From: Populus alba
Lineage: Eukaryota > Streptophyta > Magnoliopsida > Malpighiales > Salicaceae
Length of the DNA stretch: 64,000 nucleotides
Assembly: GCF_005239225.2 (NCBI RefSeq)
Contig: NC_133284.1
Location: 54,009,416 to 54,073,415 of the forward strand
Direction of reading: 5' to 3'
Shown: positions 24,372-36,510 of the stretch, one piece after another
How positions within the stretch are numbered: position 1 is the first letter of the stretch
Layout of the letters: every line of letters starts with the position of its first letter
Notes under the pieces: generated by a model
Database searches by the model: none
Seen by the model: only the letters and a program-made list of their open reading frames with translations
What the model was told of the DNA's origin: nothing
Translations under genes and position numbers: made by a program

Positions 24372-27300
24372 ATTCAATCTATCAAAAACTGGAAAGGGGG
24401 TTTCTAGCTTCTAACCAAACCAGCTAAATTTCAGACCTTAGAAGCTCACAACTAGACCCAACAATGACAGCTTGAATGTTACAAGAAAACAAGCCTTATA
24501 ACAAGAAGAAACAAGCTCAGTCTTGTAAGGGAAAAAAGTTGTTAAGCCAAATGACAAGCAATTTCAACCAAGTCTCAACCATTTAACAGTAAAAACAAGA
24601 GAGACCCGGAAAGCCTTTTCTTCAAGAAACAAGAGCATTGACGTCTTCAGAGAGCATAAGACAGTACCACTCAACAAAAAATCACCAACTCGGTACTGTT
24701 ACCTGACAATGGAGCTCCAAGAGACCTTTACTGCTACCAGTGATAAAAACTCAGCTTCAACAAAGAATATTTTTTTCTTCAACTGACCCCAAGCATTAAA
24801 TGGCTGAGCTGAGCTACGACACCACAAAACGGGGCCCTTTCTTTGAGAGATCTAATCATATAAGAAGAGCAAAAAATTTTAACATTCTCTCACAAGATCT
24901 CAACTTTCATTAACAATGGAGGCTTAGTAGAATCTCCTACTCTAAAAAGACTAAAACTTTAAAGCAAAAATGAAAGAAAAAACCCAACTTTCTAGCTAAG
25001 AACAGGGCTTTACGACAGAACACTCACGGGTTTTAGTTTACCTTAAGAAAACCATGAAGAAGAACTAGGAATGGGACAATAAATTAAAAAACCCCAAGAT
25101 TGTAAGAATTCATAAATGTAAAGGGACCCATAAAATATTTTATCTTAAAGCCCTCTTTTAACTGTCCTTCTTAAATCAGCTTTGTAATACAAAAAGACAC
25201 TAACTTTTTTCTTTAATTTAGAAAGCAACAAAACCCCATATTTTATCTTAGGCATGTGATTTTTTCATTAAAACAAAAACCCTAATTTGTTTGCATTGAT
25301 TTTTAATTGTTTTTTATCAGCCATCTTTTTTTTTTTTTTTTTTTAATTTTAGAGCAATGTTGCCTAGTTGGCAATCTGTTTTTATCAATTGGAATTATAT
25401 ATTTTGAATTTGGAGTGTTTGTGTGTCCATTTTATTGTTTATTAATTTAACAAGTATAATTTTAATTTAAAATTAAAGATAAATTAATTTGAAATTATAC
25501 AATTCAAATATCAAATACAAATAAAAAAAAGTAGGAGTTAAACTGATTTAACCCGATCAACTCAACAGGTCCAGAGACAATTTGGACGATTCATAAAAAT
25601 ATAATTTAACTAAAAAAATTCAAGGCAATATATTTTTTTTTAAAATAATAATGTTGAGATGATAACATATTTTAAAAAAATCAATCTAAATAAAAGACAT
25701 AGTAAAATAACCTAAGTTTACTAGGATTACCTCAATTAACCTGTGACACGGATCATGAGAAATATCCAATAAATTATGAAGTTTAATATCCAATAAATCA
25801 AATATTGAAAGATAAAATTAAAAAAATATATAAATTATTTTTATAAAAAAAACATTATTTAACCAGAATGGAATAAAATAAATAAAACTAAAACATTTCA
25901 AATGGATTTTTTAGAATAATTTGAGATTTGAATGAGATAAAATTTATTTTAATAATTTTTAAACTAAAACAAGATATAAAGATTTTGAATTAGATAAAAT
26001 CTATTTTGACTTTTTTTTTTTTAACTAAAACAAGATATAATGGCCACTTTGGGTAATATAATAAAATTTACAACCTTCTTTTCGAGGGTTTTAGACTTTT
26101 AGTGTTAGAGAGCGAAAAAGATAAAAATGATTGGGGTTTTTTTAAGGGGTATACACATTTTTTAGGGCATAAATTAGGGATTTACCCGCCAAAAAGACAT
26201 GGAATCTTTCACTAACATAGTGGACTTCAAAAGATTTATCAAATCTAGTTTATGATTGTTTTTCTGCTTGGAAGCACTATAAATAAAATAAAAACAATTT
26301 TGTTGGGGCTAGTGCCACGTAGGAAGATGGGCCCCACCTACTGCCGTTTGACCTGGGGCTATGAAGGGTCTCTTCACCTTGCAAATCCACAAGAGGTGAA
26401 GTTGGTGAAGAAATTATGATAGGGTATGTTGGAGTGCGACCCATGGGTCCCATATTTTGGACCACCACTCAAATTGTGACACGTAGGCATTGCATGTCCC
26501 ATATTATTACCACTGTGTTAATGGTATGGTACCCATCTTGCTTGTGTAAGCAAATCTAGAGGACCACATGAGAACACATCACCAAATCCTGGTCCACAAT
26601 GGATTTCTTTGCGTCCTGTTTGGTTCACATTTATTAAACTCAACTCCGGACTGCGGGTCGGTCTCAAACACGGTTGACCCGGTCTCTAGCCATTGATTTT
26701 TTTAAAAAAAAAAAATCTCGTTCCACTTTTTATTTTTATTTTTTTTCCAAAATAAAATTGGTTTGACTTTTTTAAAAATAAATAAAGATAACTAGCCTAA
26801 ATTAACCAACTCAATTTATAACTCGAATTTTGCATCAAGTCGCTCCAAGTAAAGTTTGATAAATTGGAATGGCATATGGCTTGTGTTACTTATGTTGCTT
26901 GAAGTTGTTGTTGCAAGATGTGTTTGTTTTTCATATATAATTTTTATTTAAAAAGAACATTGAATTGATGTTATTTCAAATGTTTTTTTTTTTGTTGATT
27001 TTAATATGATAATATCAAAAATAAAAATAAAAATTATTTTAATTAAAAAAAACATTTTTACAAAAATACCTTAGCACTGTATGAGTTACATGTAAAGATT
27101 ATTATTTTTTTAAGAAATAGAGCAAGTATTTATCAAACCAGATTTTCAGCAAGTGAAAATGAATGTTTTTTTTTGTACATGCGAGAATGATGTATAGCTG
27201 AATAAAAGGAAGGATCGTAGAAACATAAATGATCACTAGATTTCTACTCATCCCGCATAGCAAAAGACGTTGATGGAGGATAAATTAGTGGGAGGCAATA

Positions 27301-27510
27301 TGATCATGTTCCCATTTCACACCCTCGCATGGTGTTTTTCAAGTAGTTGATGATCGATGCACTGTTAAAGAACACGAGAAACATGAGAACGCACCAGAGA
27401 TCATACGTCTTATTCTTAGAGCCTCCCTCCATCTTTTCAAACTCTAATTTGTCGTGCAAAAGCATCTTTTGATGCTTTTTGCCCAGCCACCGCGGTTTGA
27501 AACGGTGTTA
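24372..27510. other. GHR1 leader and promoter, then AT-rich spacer
   Basis: About 24,372-25,060 is probable GHR1 5' leader with a putative leader intron (minus-strand donor CTTAAG/GTAAAC near 25,042). Beyond this lie poly-T/A tracts, GGGTTAACC-type filler (25,530-25,760), a somewhat GC-richer stretch (26,280-26,680) with no recognised gene, and an AT-rich MITE-like copy (about 26,935-27,080). Confidence 0.5.
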
Positions 27511-27910
27511 GCCCATGCAAATCAATCACCTGTAGACTTGAAATGAGCTCAGATCCCTTTGGGATCCTCATGGGAGATCCATTAGAAGACAAACACATCC
27601 ATACATGGATACATACCAGGTTATCAGGTGTTGTCAATGGTGTTGGCAGCGACCCAGAAAAGAAGTTCTTGCTCAAGTCTATAGACTGGATTGACACAAG
27701 CCCTGGAATTGATTCAGGAAGCTTGTTTCCGGCCGATGAGAGGTTCCTCGAGCTCCTTCATTTTCCAATCCCCATCGGTAAAGATGCCGGAAAAAATCTG
27801 CTAGACACATCCATAAACTGAAGGCCCTTGAAGCCACTTAATTTTGTCACTGATCATAGTTGCAAGACATGGAGAAGAAGCAATGGAAGGTTTGCAGGCA
27901 CGCTCTGTCC
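27511..27910 (-). pseudogene. Fragment of GHR1 exon 1 (LRR region)
   Basis: Aligns with 23,711-24,110 of the intact GHR1 gene on the same strand. It keeps recognisable LRR pieces such as SIQSIDLSKNFFSGSLP and IPKGSELISSLQVIDLH. It lacks a start codon, signal peptide, most LRRs, membrane helix and kinase. Small deletions and insertions break the LRR spacing. Identity by eye is roughly three quarters, so it is older than the OLA1 and HSP90 fragments that follow. Confidence 0.85.
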
Positions 27911-30102
27911 TCAGCATGATAAAAAAAAAAATAAAAATAAAAAAAATAAAATAAAATCCCTGCTAAAAGATAAAATTTTGGTTCATGACACAATCCACCT
28001 TCTCTTTCCCGTCTATAATCTCTCACTTCAATTAAAGTTTGGTTTTTGCGCTGCTTTCTTCAGCAGTAATTTCTCTCTGGTTATCTTTGCCTCGACTTCC
28101 CTAGCTACATAATGGTATAGCTTGGTTTTTTTGCCTTGATTTTGTTGCTGGAAATTGGTTAAGACAGCAGTATTGGCAAGTTTCCTCATTTCTTGGACTT
28201 TTGAGGTTTCTTGGATTTTTTCAACAAATATTAAATAAACTGATATGAGATAGTTCTATTTATATTTTATTTAAAATACCTGATATTTTATGTTATTTTA
28301 AATAAATATAAAAAGTCATTAACAAGAATAATTTCTAAATTAAGAGTAAAAATAGTCAAGATTATTAATTCAATTTAATTCTATAAATATTCCAATTGAA
28401 TTCAATTATAAAATTTAGTATTACATTCCAAACATAAAAATTCTAATAGGTTATCAATTGAATTCAAATAAAATGTGGAATTGAATTTTTTAAAATGGAT
28501 GAGTTAAATCTAATCTTTTTTTAAAAAAATCTTTTTTTTTTAAATCACATATACAACATGTTGTCCACTAATTTATTTTCTTGACACTTTTTGTGATTGA
28601 AGAATTGAGGTATAATTATTTTGATCCTTAAAATCTAATGTTTAACTTGTGCTCATCTTAAAACACTAATAAAACATTTGAAAAACTTCATTAACCTCAT
28701 TTTGAATTCCAAAACACCCTTTAATCATTTAAAAACTAAAATATCATAAGAAAAAAAAAATTATGGTACATCATCTACCCTTTGACAGAGAAATAAAAAA
28801 CCATATCCGCTAAACTCTACCCTCCAAGACAAACATATTACATCAAGATTTGTCTTTTTTCATGGCCAAAATATGATTAGTCAGATTTTCTCTCTATTCT
28901 CCCCTCTCTTTTTTGGGCATCCCTCTCTCCTATCTTAGAACTAATGACTGAGATGTAATGAAAATAAAGTTTTAAAGATCAAAATGAACAAATTTAAAAG
29001 TACTAGGACCAAATTAAAAAAACTAAAAAAGTTAGGGATCAAAGTGTAGATAAAAATATGTTAGAGGACTGAAAAAATAAACTTAAAAATAAAGGGGTCA
29101 AATTGAAAAAAAAATTGAGGAATCAAAGCATGGATGAAAATGAAATTTGATGACAAAAATGAACTTTTTTGTAAAAGGACCAAAATTTTTAAAAAAAACA
29201 AAGGACCAAATAATTCATAAGTTTTGGAACATTTAGAATATGGTTCAAGTTGGTTTTACATATAATTTCTTTAAACATCTGCCTTCGACTGTATTGAAAC
29301 TTTACTAGAAAGATTGTACCCCTTTCTCTATTGCTCTATGAGTGATATATAACCATGAATGACTCGTGTTATATTACGGGTTAGGTTAAACTTTTTCTAG
29401 TATAAAAAAAAAATGTGTTTAAGCAATAAATAATTTTTAAAAGAGTAAGAAAAACTTAGGACTTAGGTCATCAATTCGAGCAAGTTCAAATAAGTTTGAT
29501 TAATTTAATAATATAATTGTAAAATAAAAGGCCAACTACAAGTATATAAAAAAAAAAAAATACAATAACTAATAAAAAAAATACTATCAATATTATGAAA
29601 AGACACCAATAATAGATGAGAACAATGACAACTTCATAAAAACAAAAATTATAAAAAAAAATTATGAAGTTCAATCATCATCAAAACTAGCATGAAAGAT
29701 GAATTAAAAAAAAATAAACAAACTTAAAAAAAATGATAAAAATAATTGACTTCTAATCAATATACTAAACATGTGATAAACGTATGAAGATAAGATAACC
29801 TCGTAGAAAAAAAAAAAAAAGAAGGTCAACATCTAGGCAAGCAAAATAATTATAATTGAGAAAGAAAAAAATCAATAAAAGAATGTTGAAAGAAAAAATT
29901 TAAATTAACCTCACTTAATTCGACTAATGTAATGATCTGGGATATAAAATCAGAATAACTCTATAAAAAAAAAAAAATTACAAAATTCACGAAGCTGAAG
30001 GTCCAATAATATAATATTAAATGATAAAATTTAAAAAAATATATAAAAAAAATCTAAAAAAAAGTATCAAAATCAAATAGGCTAGTCTCCAAAACCGGTG
30101 AT
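27911..30102. repeat. AT-rich spacer with A-rich repeat module
   Basis: Starts with poly-A after the GHR1 fragment. Bases 28,960-29,220 carry repeated GGACCAAAATT / GGGATCAAA phrases, the reverse-complement style of the T-rich modules at 31.7, 54 and 58.5 kb. No gene is supported. Confidence 0.5.
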
Positions 30103-31395
30103 ATTTGCTCAAAGATGTTTGCAGTTACATTCCTGCATATATCGAAATATCGACTCGATGAAACGACTACAGACAGCAAAACAGGATACATATATTTTTA
30201 TCTTTTCATATGGTTGGGCCATAGCGCCTCAAGATATGACCGAGTTAACAATTTCCGATTCCAGTGTCGATATGCAAACTCCATTGCTCAATGCAGTTAT
30301 GATTCTTCCTTCTTGCCACCCCCGGACACGTTGAACTTGAACAATACTACCAAGCTCCTTTAGATCATCAAATTTCATGACCTGATCATCGCCAGAAAAT
30401 CCAAAAGTTCGAAATCTCAAGGCTAAATTTTTTTGACTGTCACCCACAAAAATCAAATATGCATCAAGACCATTAATTGACTTTGAAATTAGAAAAGGGC
30501 AGGGACAGTTAAGATTGAAAAAGGTAAAATTAACCAGTTTGTTAAAAAAACGTAAATCAAAAGGCATGAACCAAGAACAAACCTCATCGCATATAAATCC
30601 TCTCTCAAAATCGGTATGGATTGTCCCAGCAGCTTGAGGGGCCTTTGTCTGTCGTCTGATTTGCCAACATTTCACCTGCAAGAGCAAAACAATTCTGGAC
30701 ATTTCAAATCAGGCTAATTTATCAGAACAATGGTTATAAATGGCTGGTTGGTAGAAGTAATTGTGTAATAAACAGGAAGTAAATAAAACAATTCTGAAAC
30801 CAGACAACCATACAAAGAGAAATAATAACCTCGTACAAGGGATAAAAAATGGGACATCGGGATAGTTTGTGATAAACAAAAGGTTATAAATGGTCTGCTG
30901 GTTGAAATAACTATGCCATCAATGAGAATGGGAAGGGCATTAATTGTAGTGGAAGAAGCAAACGTGCATAGCAGCACCAACCCTGTAGAACCCCAGAAAA
31001 CAAAGTCCCAAACCAGTTGTGTTTTTTTTTTTTTCATTTTTGGCTCCTTTAAGCAAGCTAAAGTGTTTGTGTGTTTGGAGTGTTGAAAGAAAACATGATT
31101 TGTGGTTTTTCTGAAAAATTAAGGAACTAGTCTATTGGTTAGGAACTAGTTGACCGGTGAATTAAATGAATTAGTCTACTGGTTGAGAATTAATCGACTG
31201 TTGAATCGATAGAATTACTTTTCTTGTTCAAAATACGATTTTCTTTGCTCAGTATAATTCTTGAGTTACGAAGAACTAAGGAAGCTTGAAAATCACGATC
31301 AAGTGGGAAATAGACAATAGTAACTGCTACTGATGTTGAAATAAACTCTCAAGTACTGGTGCAATCTGCTAGGACCTAACAATTCATCCCACAGG
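30103..31395 (-). pseudogene. Duplicated 3' part of OLA1, broken
   Basis: Aligns with 36,305-37,805 of the intact OLA1 gene, introns included, so it arose from DNA and not from mRNA. It retains the exon encoding [16 protein letters not shown] (about 30,583-30,675) and part of the exon encoding [11 protein letters not shown] (about 30,348-30,385). An internal deletion of about 440 bases fuses the last exon directly to that exon, near 30,345. The codon region of the normal stop is altered. About 240 bases of unrelated sequence (31,041-31,280) interrupt the copy. Exons 1-9 are absent. Identity to the parent is about 90% or more by eye. Confidence 0.9.
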
Positions 31396-34183
31396 CATAT
31401 GCCCTGTTGTAACTCATTTTGAATTAAAATTAGAGTCAATGGGTGTTTTTACCATTTTCACAATGGTTTTTTTATATGTTATTATTGAATTAGCTTAGGG
31501 GCAACTTGATATTTGAGTAAAAATAAAAAAATAAAAAAGGATAGATCGCGTGAACACACTCCCCAGCACACTTTTTTTCATCATGTTATTAGAATCGCCA
31601 TGGAGTCTTCTTCCTTGTATGTTATATATTAGCATTGTGCTTTGTTTTGTCGTCAATTAGTCTTTTTTTATTATTCCCTTTTTTTTTAAAATTACAGTTT
31701 TTTTTTGTTGTTAATATTTTAAATTCTTATTTTTTTGATTTATAATTTTATTTTTTTATTTTATAAAAGTTTTATTTATTTTCAATTTCATCATTTCATC
31801 ATGGTTTGTTATGTATTTTTTTCAATCTAGTACCTATTCTTCTAATTTTTATTTTCTTCTATGATTTTTTTGTTAAAGTTTTATTAGTTTTTAATTTCAC
31901 CATTGATGGTATTTTATTTTTCAATTTGGTCAATATCTTAAAAGTTGAAATTGACAAAGAAAAATAATATAAAAAATTTGAAAGCAAAACATTGTAGATT
32001 ATTATTGTGATCAACGATGCAATAGGTATGTGTGAATAATAGTTATCACACATACACTCTTTAATTTTTATTATTTTATAAAGTTTAATAATATGGTTTT
32101 CTGTAAAATTTATTTTTTAATTTTTATAAAAAAAAATAAACTATAAAAAAGTCAAGTTCAATTAAAAAAAACACCCCATTAAATTTATAAACAAGAATAA
32201 TTTGAGTTATTTGACAAACCAGCAAATCACACTAGCTTAATAAAAAAAATTACAAATTTAACTTTCTAACCATCTTAATATTAAAAATTAAAAAAAGAAA
32301 AAAAAAAGTTAAAAAAGAAGAAGAAGAAGAAGAAATAACCTATTTTTCAAGTAAAAACAAAAAACTCAACGTGGAAAGTAGCAATCCAGGTGAGAAGAAA
32401 GAACCACGGTTACCGATTCAAGAAGAAAGAGCGCAGAAAGTTCATTCAAGGTAAAAAGGAAAACTAATATAAAGGACAACAAACCTGGCTTTTCCAGATA
32501 CTATTTACTTTTCCATTCAAAGTTAGCCTTTACGTGGCTTTATTCAAGCCTGCCACGTAAGGAAAGCAGTAAAGCATAATGTTTATTTTGCGTTTCAAAA
32601 ATATTTTTTAAAAAATTTTAATTTTTTTTTATTTTTATATTAATTTTAAATTAATATATTTTTAGTATTTCTAAATAATTTTAATGTGTTAATATTAAAA
32701 ATAATTTTAAAAAATAAAAAAAATTATTATTGATATTTATTTTAATATAAAAAACAATTACTATTATACTCACAAACAAGTTTTTCCAATACGGTATGAA
32801 AAAAGAATGATTAAAAACAATTACTTATAGAGAAAAAAATAAATTTAAAAAGTATTTAGTTGCATGTGTGGCTGTACAAAAATTACCTACAGTATGTTAG
32901 GAAAATGATTTAAAAGGACAAATTAATTTTTTTTAATGTTATTTTGATAATTTCTCACAAGCAGTGTAAGAAATTTTTTTTCCTTCTCTTAAAAGCATCA
33001 AAATCATGTGTTTGTTATTTCGCAAAACTTATAATTTAATCATAATTTTTAATAAATCTCATGTTATAAAATATATTTATAAATGCGGTGGGAGCCAAAA
33101 GCACTTCAATCATAAAAAATAAATAAGCTTTCATGTTTTTTCAAGGCTAATTAGTTTATTTTAACTATATATATAAAAAAAAAAATCGTTGCATACACTA
33201 GCATCACCATTACCAATATGCTATGAAGCGGTGAACAATAGCACCGCATTTTTTTTTTTTCATTTCTTTACTCTGTTTTTAATTGATCAAGGGTCACCAA
33301 TCTAGTGTGTATACTAGTTACATGATCCGCGGGATGCCTTAAATTATATTTTTTTCATATAAAAAATATAAAAAAAAATTAAGATTTAAAAGTGTTAAGT
33401 TTTTTTTGCAAATCTATATCAAGAATCTTAGGTGTGACTACAACGCCTGACCCAGAAGTAATTTTTATAATATTAATAATAACATTAAACTTACATAACC
33501 CAAGTTTAAGTGGGTCTAGTTGCAATATCAAACCCAATAGTCTTGGATGTGGGTCTAACTATAAGATTGTGTCATAAAAGTATGACAGGAAAAAAAAAAC
33601 TAATGAAGAAAAAGAAAAAAAAATTGAATTAATTGGGTTAACCTTTCAAACTAGGTTAACCCGTCAAACCTTGGATTCATGACGTGAAAGTTTGATAACT
33701 AAATAGAAAAAAAAAATTTGACGGGTTACCCAAAATTAACTAGGCTAACCCGTCAAACCCGGGATCCATGTCATGAAAGTTTGATAAGTAAATAGAAAAA
33801 AAAAATGAACATTAACAAACTAAAAATTGACGGGTTAACCCAAAATTAATTAAAAAAAAAAAAAAGACATTAGTTTATATAAAAACAACAAAAAAGAAAA
33901 AAGAAAAAAAACTAAGGGCATCAGCCAATGATTAAATTAAAAAATTAATATTGATGAACGAAATGAAAAAAAATATTAATTAAAAAAAAACTTATAAGAA
34001 AAAAAAAACTAATAAAAAAAAAAGAAAAAAAATATAAATTAACTGGGTTAACCCGTTAAACTTAAGATCCATGTTATGAAATTTTAATAATTAAATAGAA
34101 ACAAAAATTAATATTAACAAAATAAATAAAAATAATAATTAAAACAAAATATCAATCTTTTTACCGTGAACTGTATTATTGTG
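31396..34183. repeat. Repeat-rich spacer between OLA1 and HSP90 fragments
   Basis: Contains a T-rich module (31,640-31,960) related to those at 54.0 and 58.2 kb, a GAA run (32,315-32,332), an AT-rich MITE-like copy (32,585-32,790), and about three degenerate units of a GGGTTAACCCGTCAAAC...CATGAAAGTTTGATAA repeat (33,640-33,720, 33,735-33,810, 34,035-34,110). No gene is supported. Confidence 0.6.
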
Positions 34184-34655
34184 TCGAAGAATAAGGGCTA
34201 CGAAGTTCTTTACATGGTTGACGCCATTGATGAGTACGCAGTGGGCCAACTCAAGGAATTTGAGGGCAAGAACTTTGTCTCTGCTACCAAGGAGAGCTTG
34301 AAGCTTGATGAGACCGAAGATGAGAAGCAAATGCAGGAAGAATTGAAGCAGAAGTTTGAGGGTCTGTGCAAGGTTATCAAGGTTGTGAAGGTTGTGGTGT
34401 CTGACCGTGTGGTTGATTCTCCTTGCTGTTTTTCTCACTCCCTCCTCTCCAGGGGACATTGGATAGTTTTGAGAGCTTGCCTTGAAGCCATGTTTTTCGC
34501 CATTTTATTAAAGTATTTTTTGCTGTGAGGTTCTAAAGAATTAACTTGGATTGTGACATGCATCGCTGAGTTCGTGTTTGCTGGACCAAAGTGAGTCCTT
34601 AACTCGGATAATAAGTCTCAGTTTTGTTATAAAATTGATTTGATTTAGGAGATGA
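34184..34655 (+). pseudogene. 3' fragment of HSP90 with its UTR, internally deleted
   Basis: Bases 34,184-34,430 match codons of the HSP90 C-terminal region ([35 protein letters not shown]) at 46,066-46,328. An 18-base in-frame deletion removes six residues after CKVIK. The sequence then jumps, with about 455 bases missing, into the parent's 3' UTR (46,784-46,995). The ATPase domain, most of the dimerisation region and the MEEVD tail are absent. It cannot encode a chaperone. Confidence 0.92.
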
Positions 34656-36300
34656 TCAAGAAAAAGGATAAAAAAATATAGAAAAAAATAAGGGATGGAA
34701 ATGAAAAATAAAATGAATCAAAAAAAGAATTAAAAAAATAAAAACCAAGTTTGATAAATGAAAAAAATTAAAAAAATGATAAAATTAAAAAAACATTCAA
34801 ATTCTATAAATCATTTTAAATAAAATAAATAATAATTAAAATAATTAGAACCAAGTTAGAGAAAAAAAAAAAAAAAAAAACCAAAGTTGAAGGGTTGGTC
34901 TAAAAAATTTGAGGATTTTACGTGAAAATGAATAAATAAAGAGGAAAAGAAGAAAGAAGTCTGATGGTGACAAAGAAGCCGTTTGTTTACACGGCCGCGG
35001 TTACGGCTGCGTTTTAATTACAACACAGTTTATAGCCGTTTGATAATGAAAAAAAAAATGACTTACTGTTTATGGGTCCTATATGTTTTTTTGTGTTGGA
35101 AACGCAGTTAAAAAAAAGCAAAGAATTCTTGCTTTTCTTGCATTGTTTATACTAATTGCACTTTCAATTAACAGTGCAATTAGCATGAATAATGCATATT
35201 GATACACTGTTCATCTGAACAGTGCAAGAGAATTGCATTGTTCACTTAAAAAACAATGAACAGTGCAATTCACTTGCACTGCGTGAACTTTTTTTTTTAA
35301 GTGTGTTAATTTTTTTAACATTTTATTTTTAAAAAAACTAGTTTAAAGTGAATTTTTTTTTCCCTGAAAAACTAGTATAGAGTAAATTAAATTCACTAGC
35401 ATTGTAATATCAATTTTATATCTGATAATATTTTATCTAATTTTATTACACGCTCAAAAAAATTATGAAAACTGTAATTTTTGTCGAATGTATTTCATAC
35501 GTAATGGAATTGTAGATGGTTTCATGGAATAATAAAAAATATTTTATATAAAATATGATTTATTTCATGATGTAATAACAATAATTAAATCCACAATATT
35601 TAAATTAAAAATCATCAATATTAATCTATATCTTTTTAAAATTATTTTATAACCTCAATTTCAAAAATATTCTTAACCAAACTCATTAAACTATTTTTTC
35701 TTCAACCTTAATTTCAACCACAATTTTAACCAAACACCTATTTTTTTAAACCAATCTCAATTAAAAATACATTTTATAAAACAACTTTTTTTAAACCAAC
35801 TAACACAATACCTAACACAATCAAACTAGTTATTTATTTGCCACACCTGCTACTATCCCAAAATCTAGACACCCACATGTTAACATACATTTTTTTTTAA
35901 TAATATTTAAATTTAATAATAATTCACCCCTTAAATCTCATGGCAATAACGCAACTCGATCATTTTACTTCTTAACATTTTTTAAAAAGACCATGCAACC
36001 CCTGAATGTTAAAGGCAATTTTATGTTTTTTTTTTTTTTGTTTTTTAAAAGTAATTTAGTTTCTTTACCGTAGAAAAAAAAAATAACCGAAAAAACCTGG
36101 TAATTTATTTTGTTTTATGTAATAATGAAGGGAAGAATCCTAAAAGTAAATGATCAGCAGAAAACTACTAATACCACATAAGCATAAACACCAAAAATAC
36201 ACCAATCATTTCACTGACGGGTTTGAAAGCATAAAACAAAGTGTAATCTAGACACCAGCTTTTATAATAAAATGAAAAATTTGCACATCAATCTCAGGGC
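34656..36300. other. AT-rich spacer with a MITE-like repeat
   Basis: Contains poly-A tracts and a candidate non-autonomous transposon (about 34,978-35,835). The rest, to 36,300, is T-rich filler. No gene is supported. Confidence 0.55.
34978..35835 (-). repeat. MITE-like element; includes dispersed repeat copy B
   Basis: The right part (35,478-35,835) is the inverted partner of 17,597-17,965. The left end begins GTTTGTTTACACGGCCGCGG. The middle (35,150-35,290) is rich in repeated GTGCAATT, AACAGTGCAA and GAACAGTGCA words in both orientations, able to fold into hairpins. Outer ends resemble imperfect inverted repeats (GTTTGTTTAC versus TTTGATTGTG). Non-coding. The class is not determined. Confidence 0.5.
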
Positions 36301-36510
36301 CTTGCAATATTTGCTCTAAGATGTTTGCAATTACATTCCTGCATGTATCGAAATATCGACTCAAACAAAGGACTACAGACAGCAAAACAGGATACATATA
36401 TCTTCATCTTTTCATATGGTTGGGGCATAGCGCCTAAAGATATAACTGAGTTAACAATTTCCGATTCTAGTGTCGATATGCTAACTCCATTGCTCAGTAC
36501 AGTTATGATC

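Noticed and set aside
26277..26468. GC-richer stretch as an exon
   Set aside because: No conserved motif, no splice-supported frame and no neighbouring exon.
30229..30702. 157-residue OLA1-like frame as a real gene
   Set aside because: It reads through intron sequence and a fused, deleted junction; nine upstream exons are missing.
34166..34528. 120-residue HSP90-like frame as a small heat-shock gene
   Set aside because: The C-terminal part is translated 3' UTR after a 455-base deletion, and there is no promoter or N-terminal domain.
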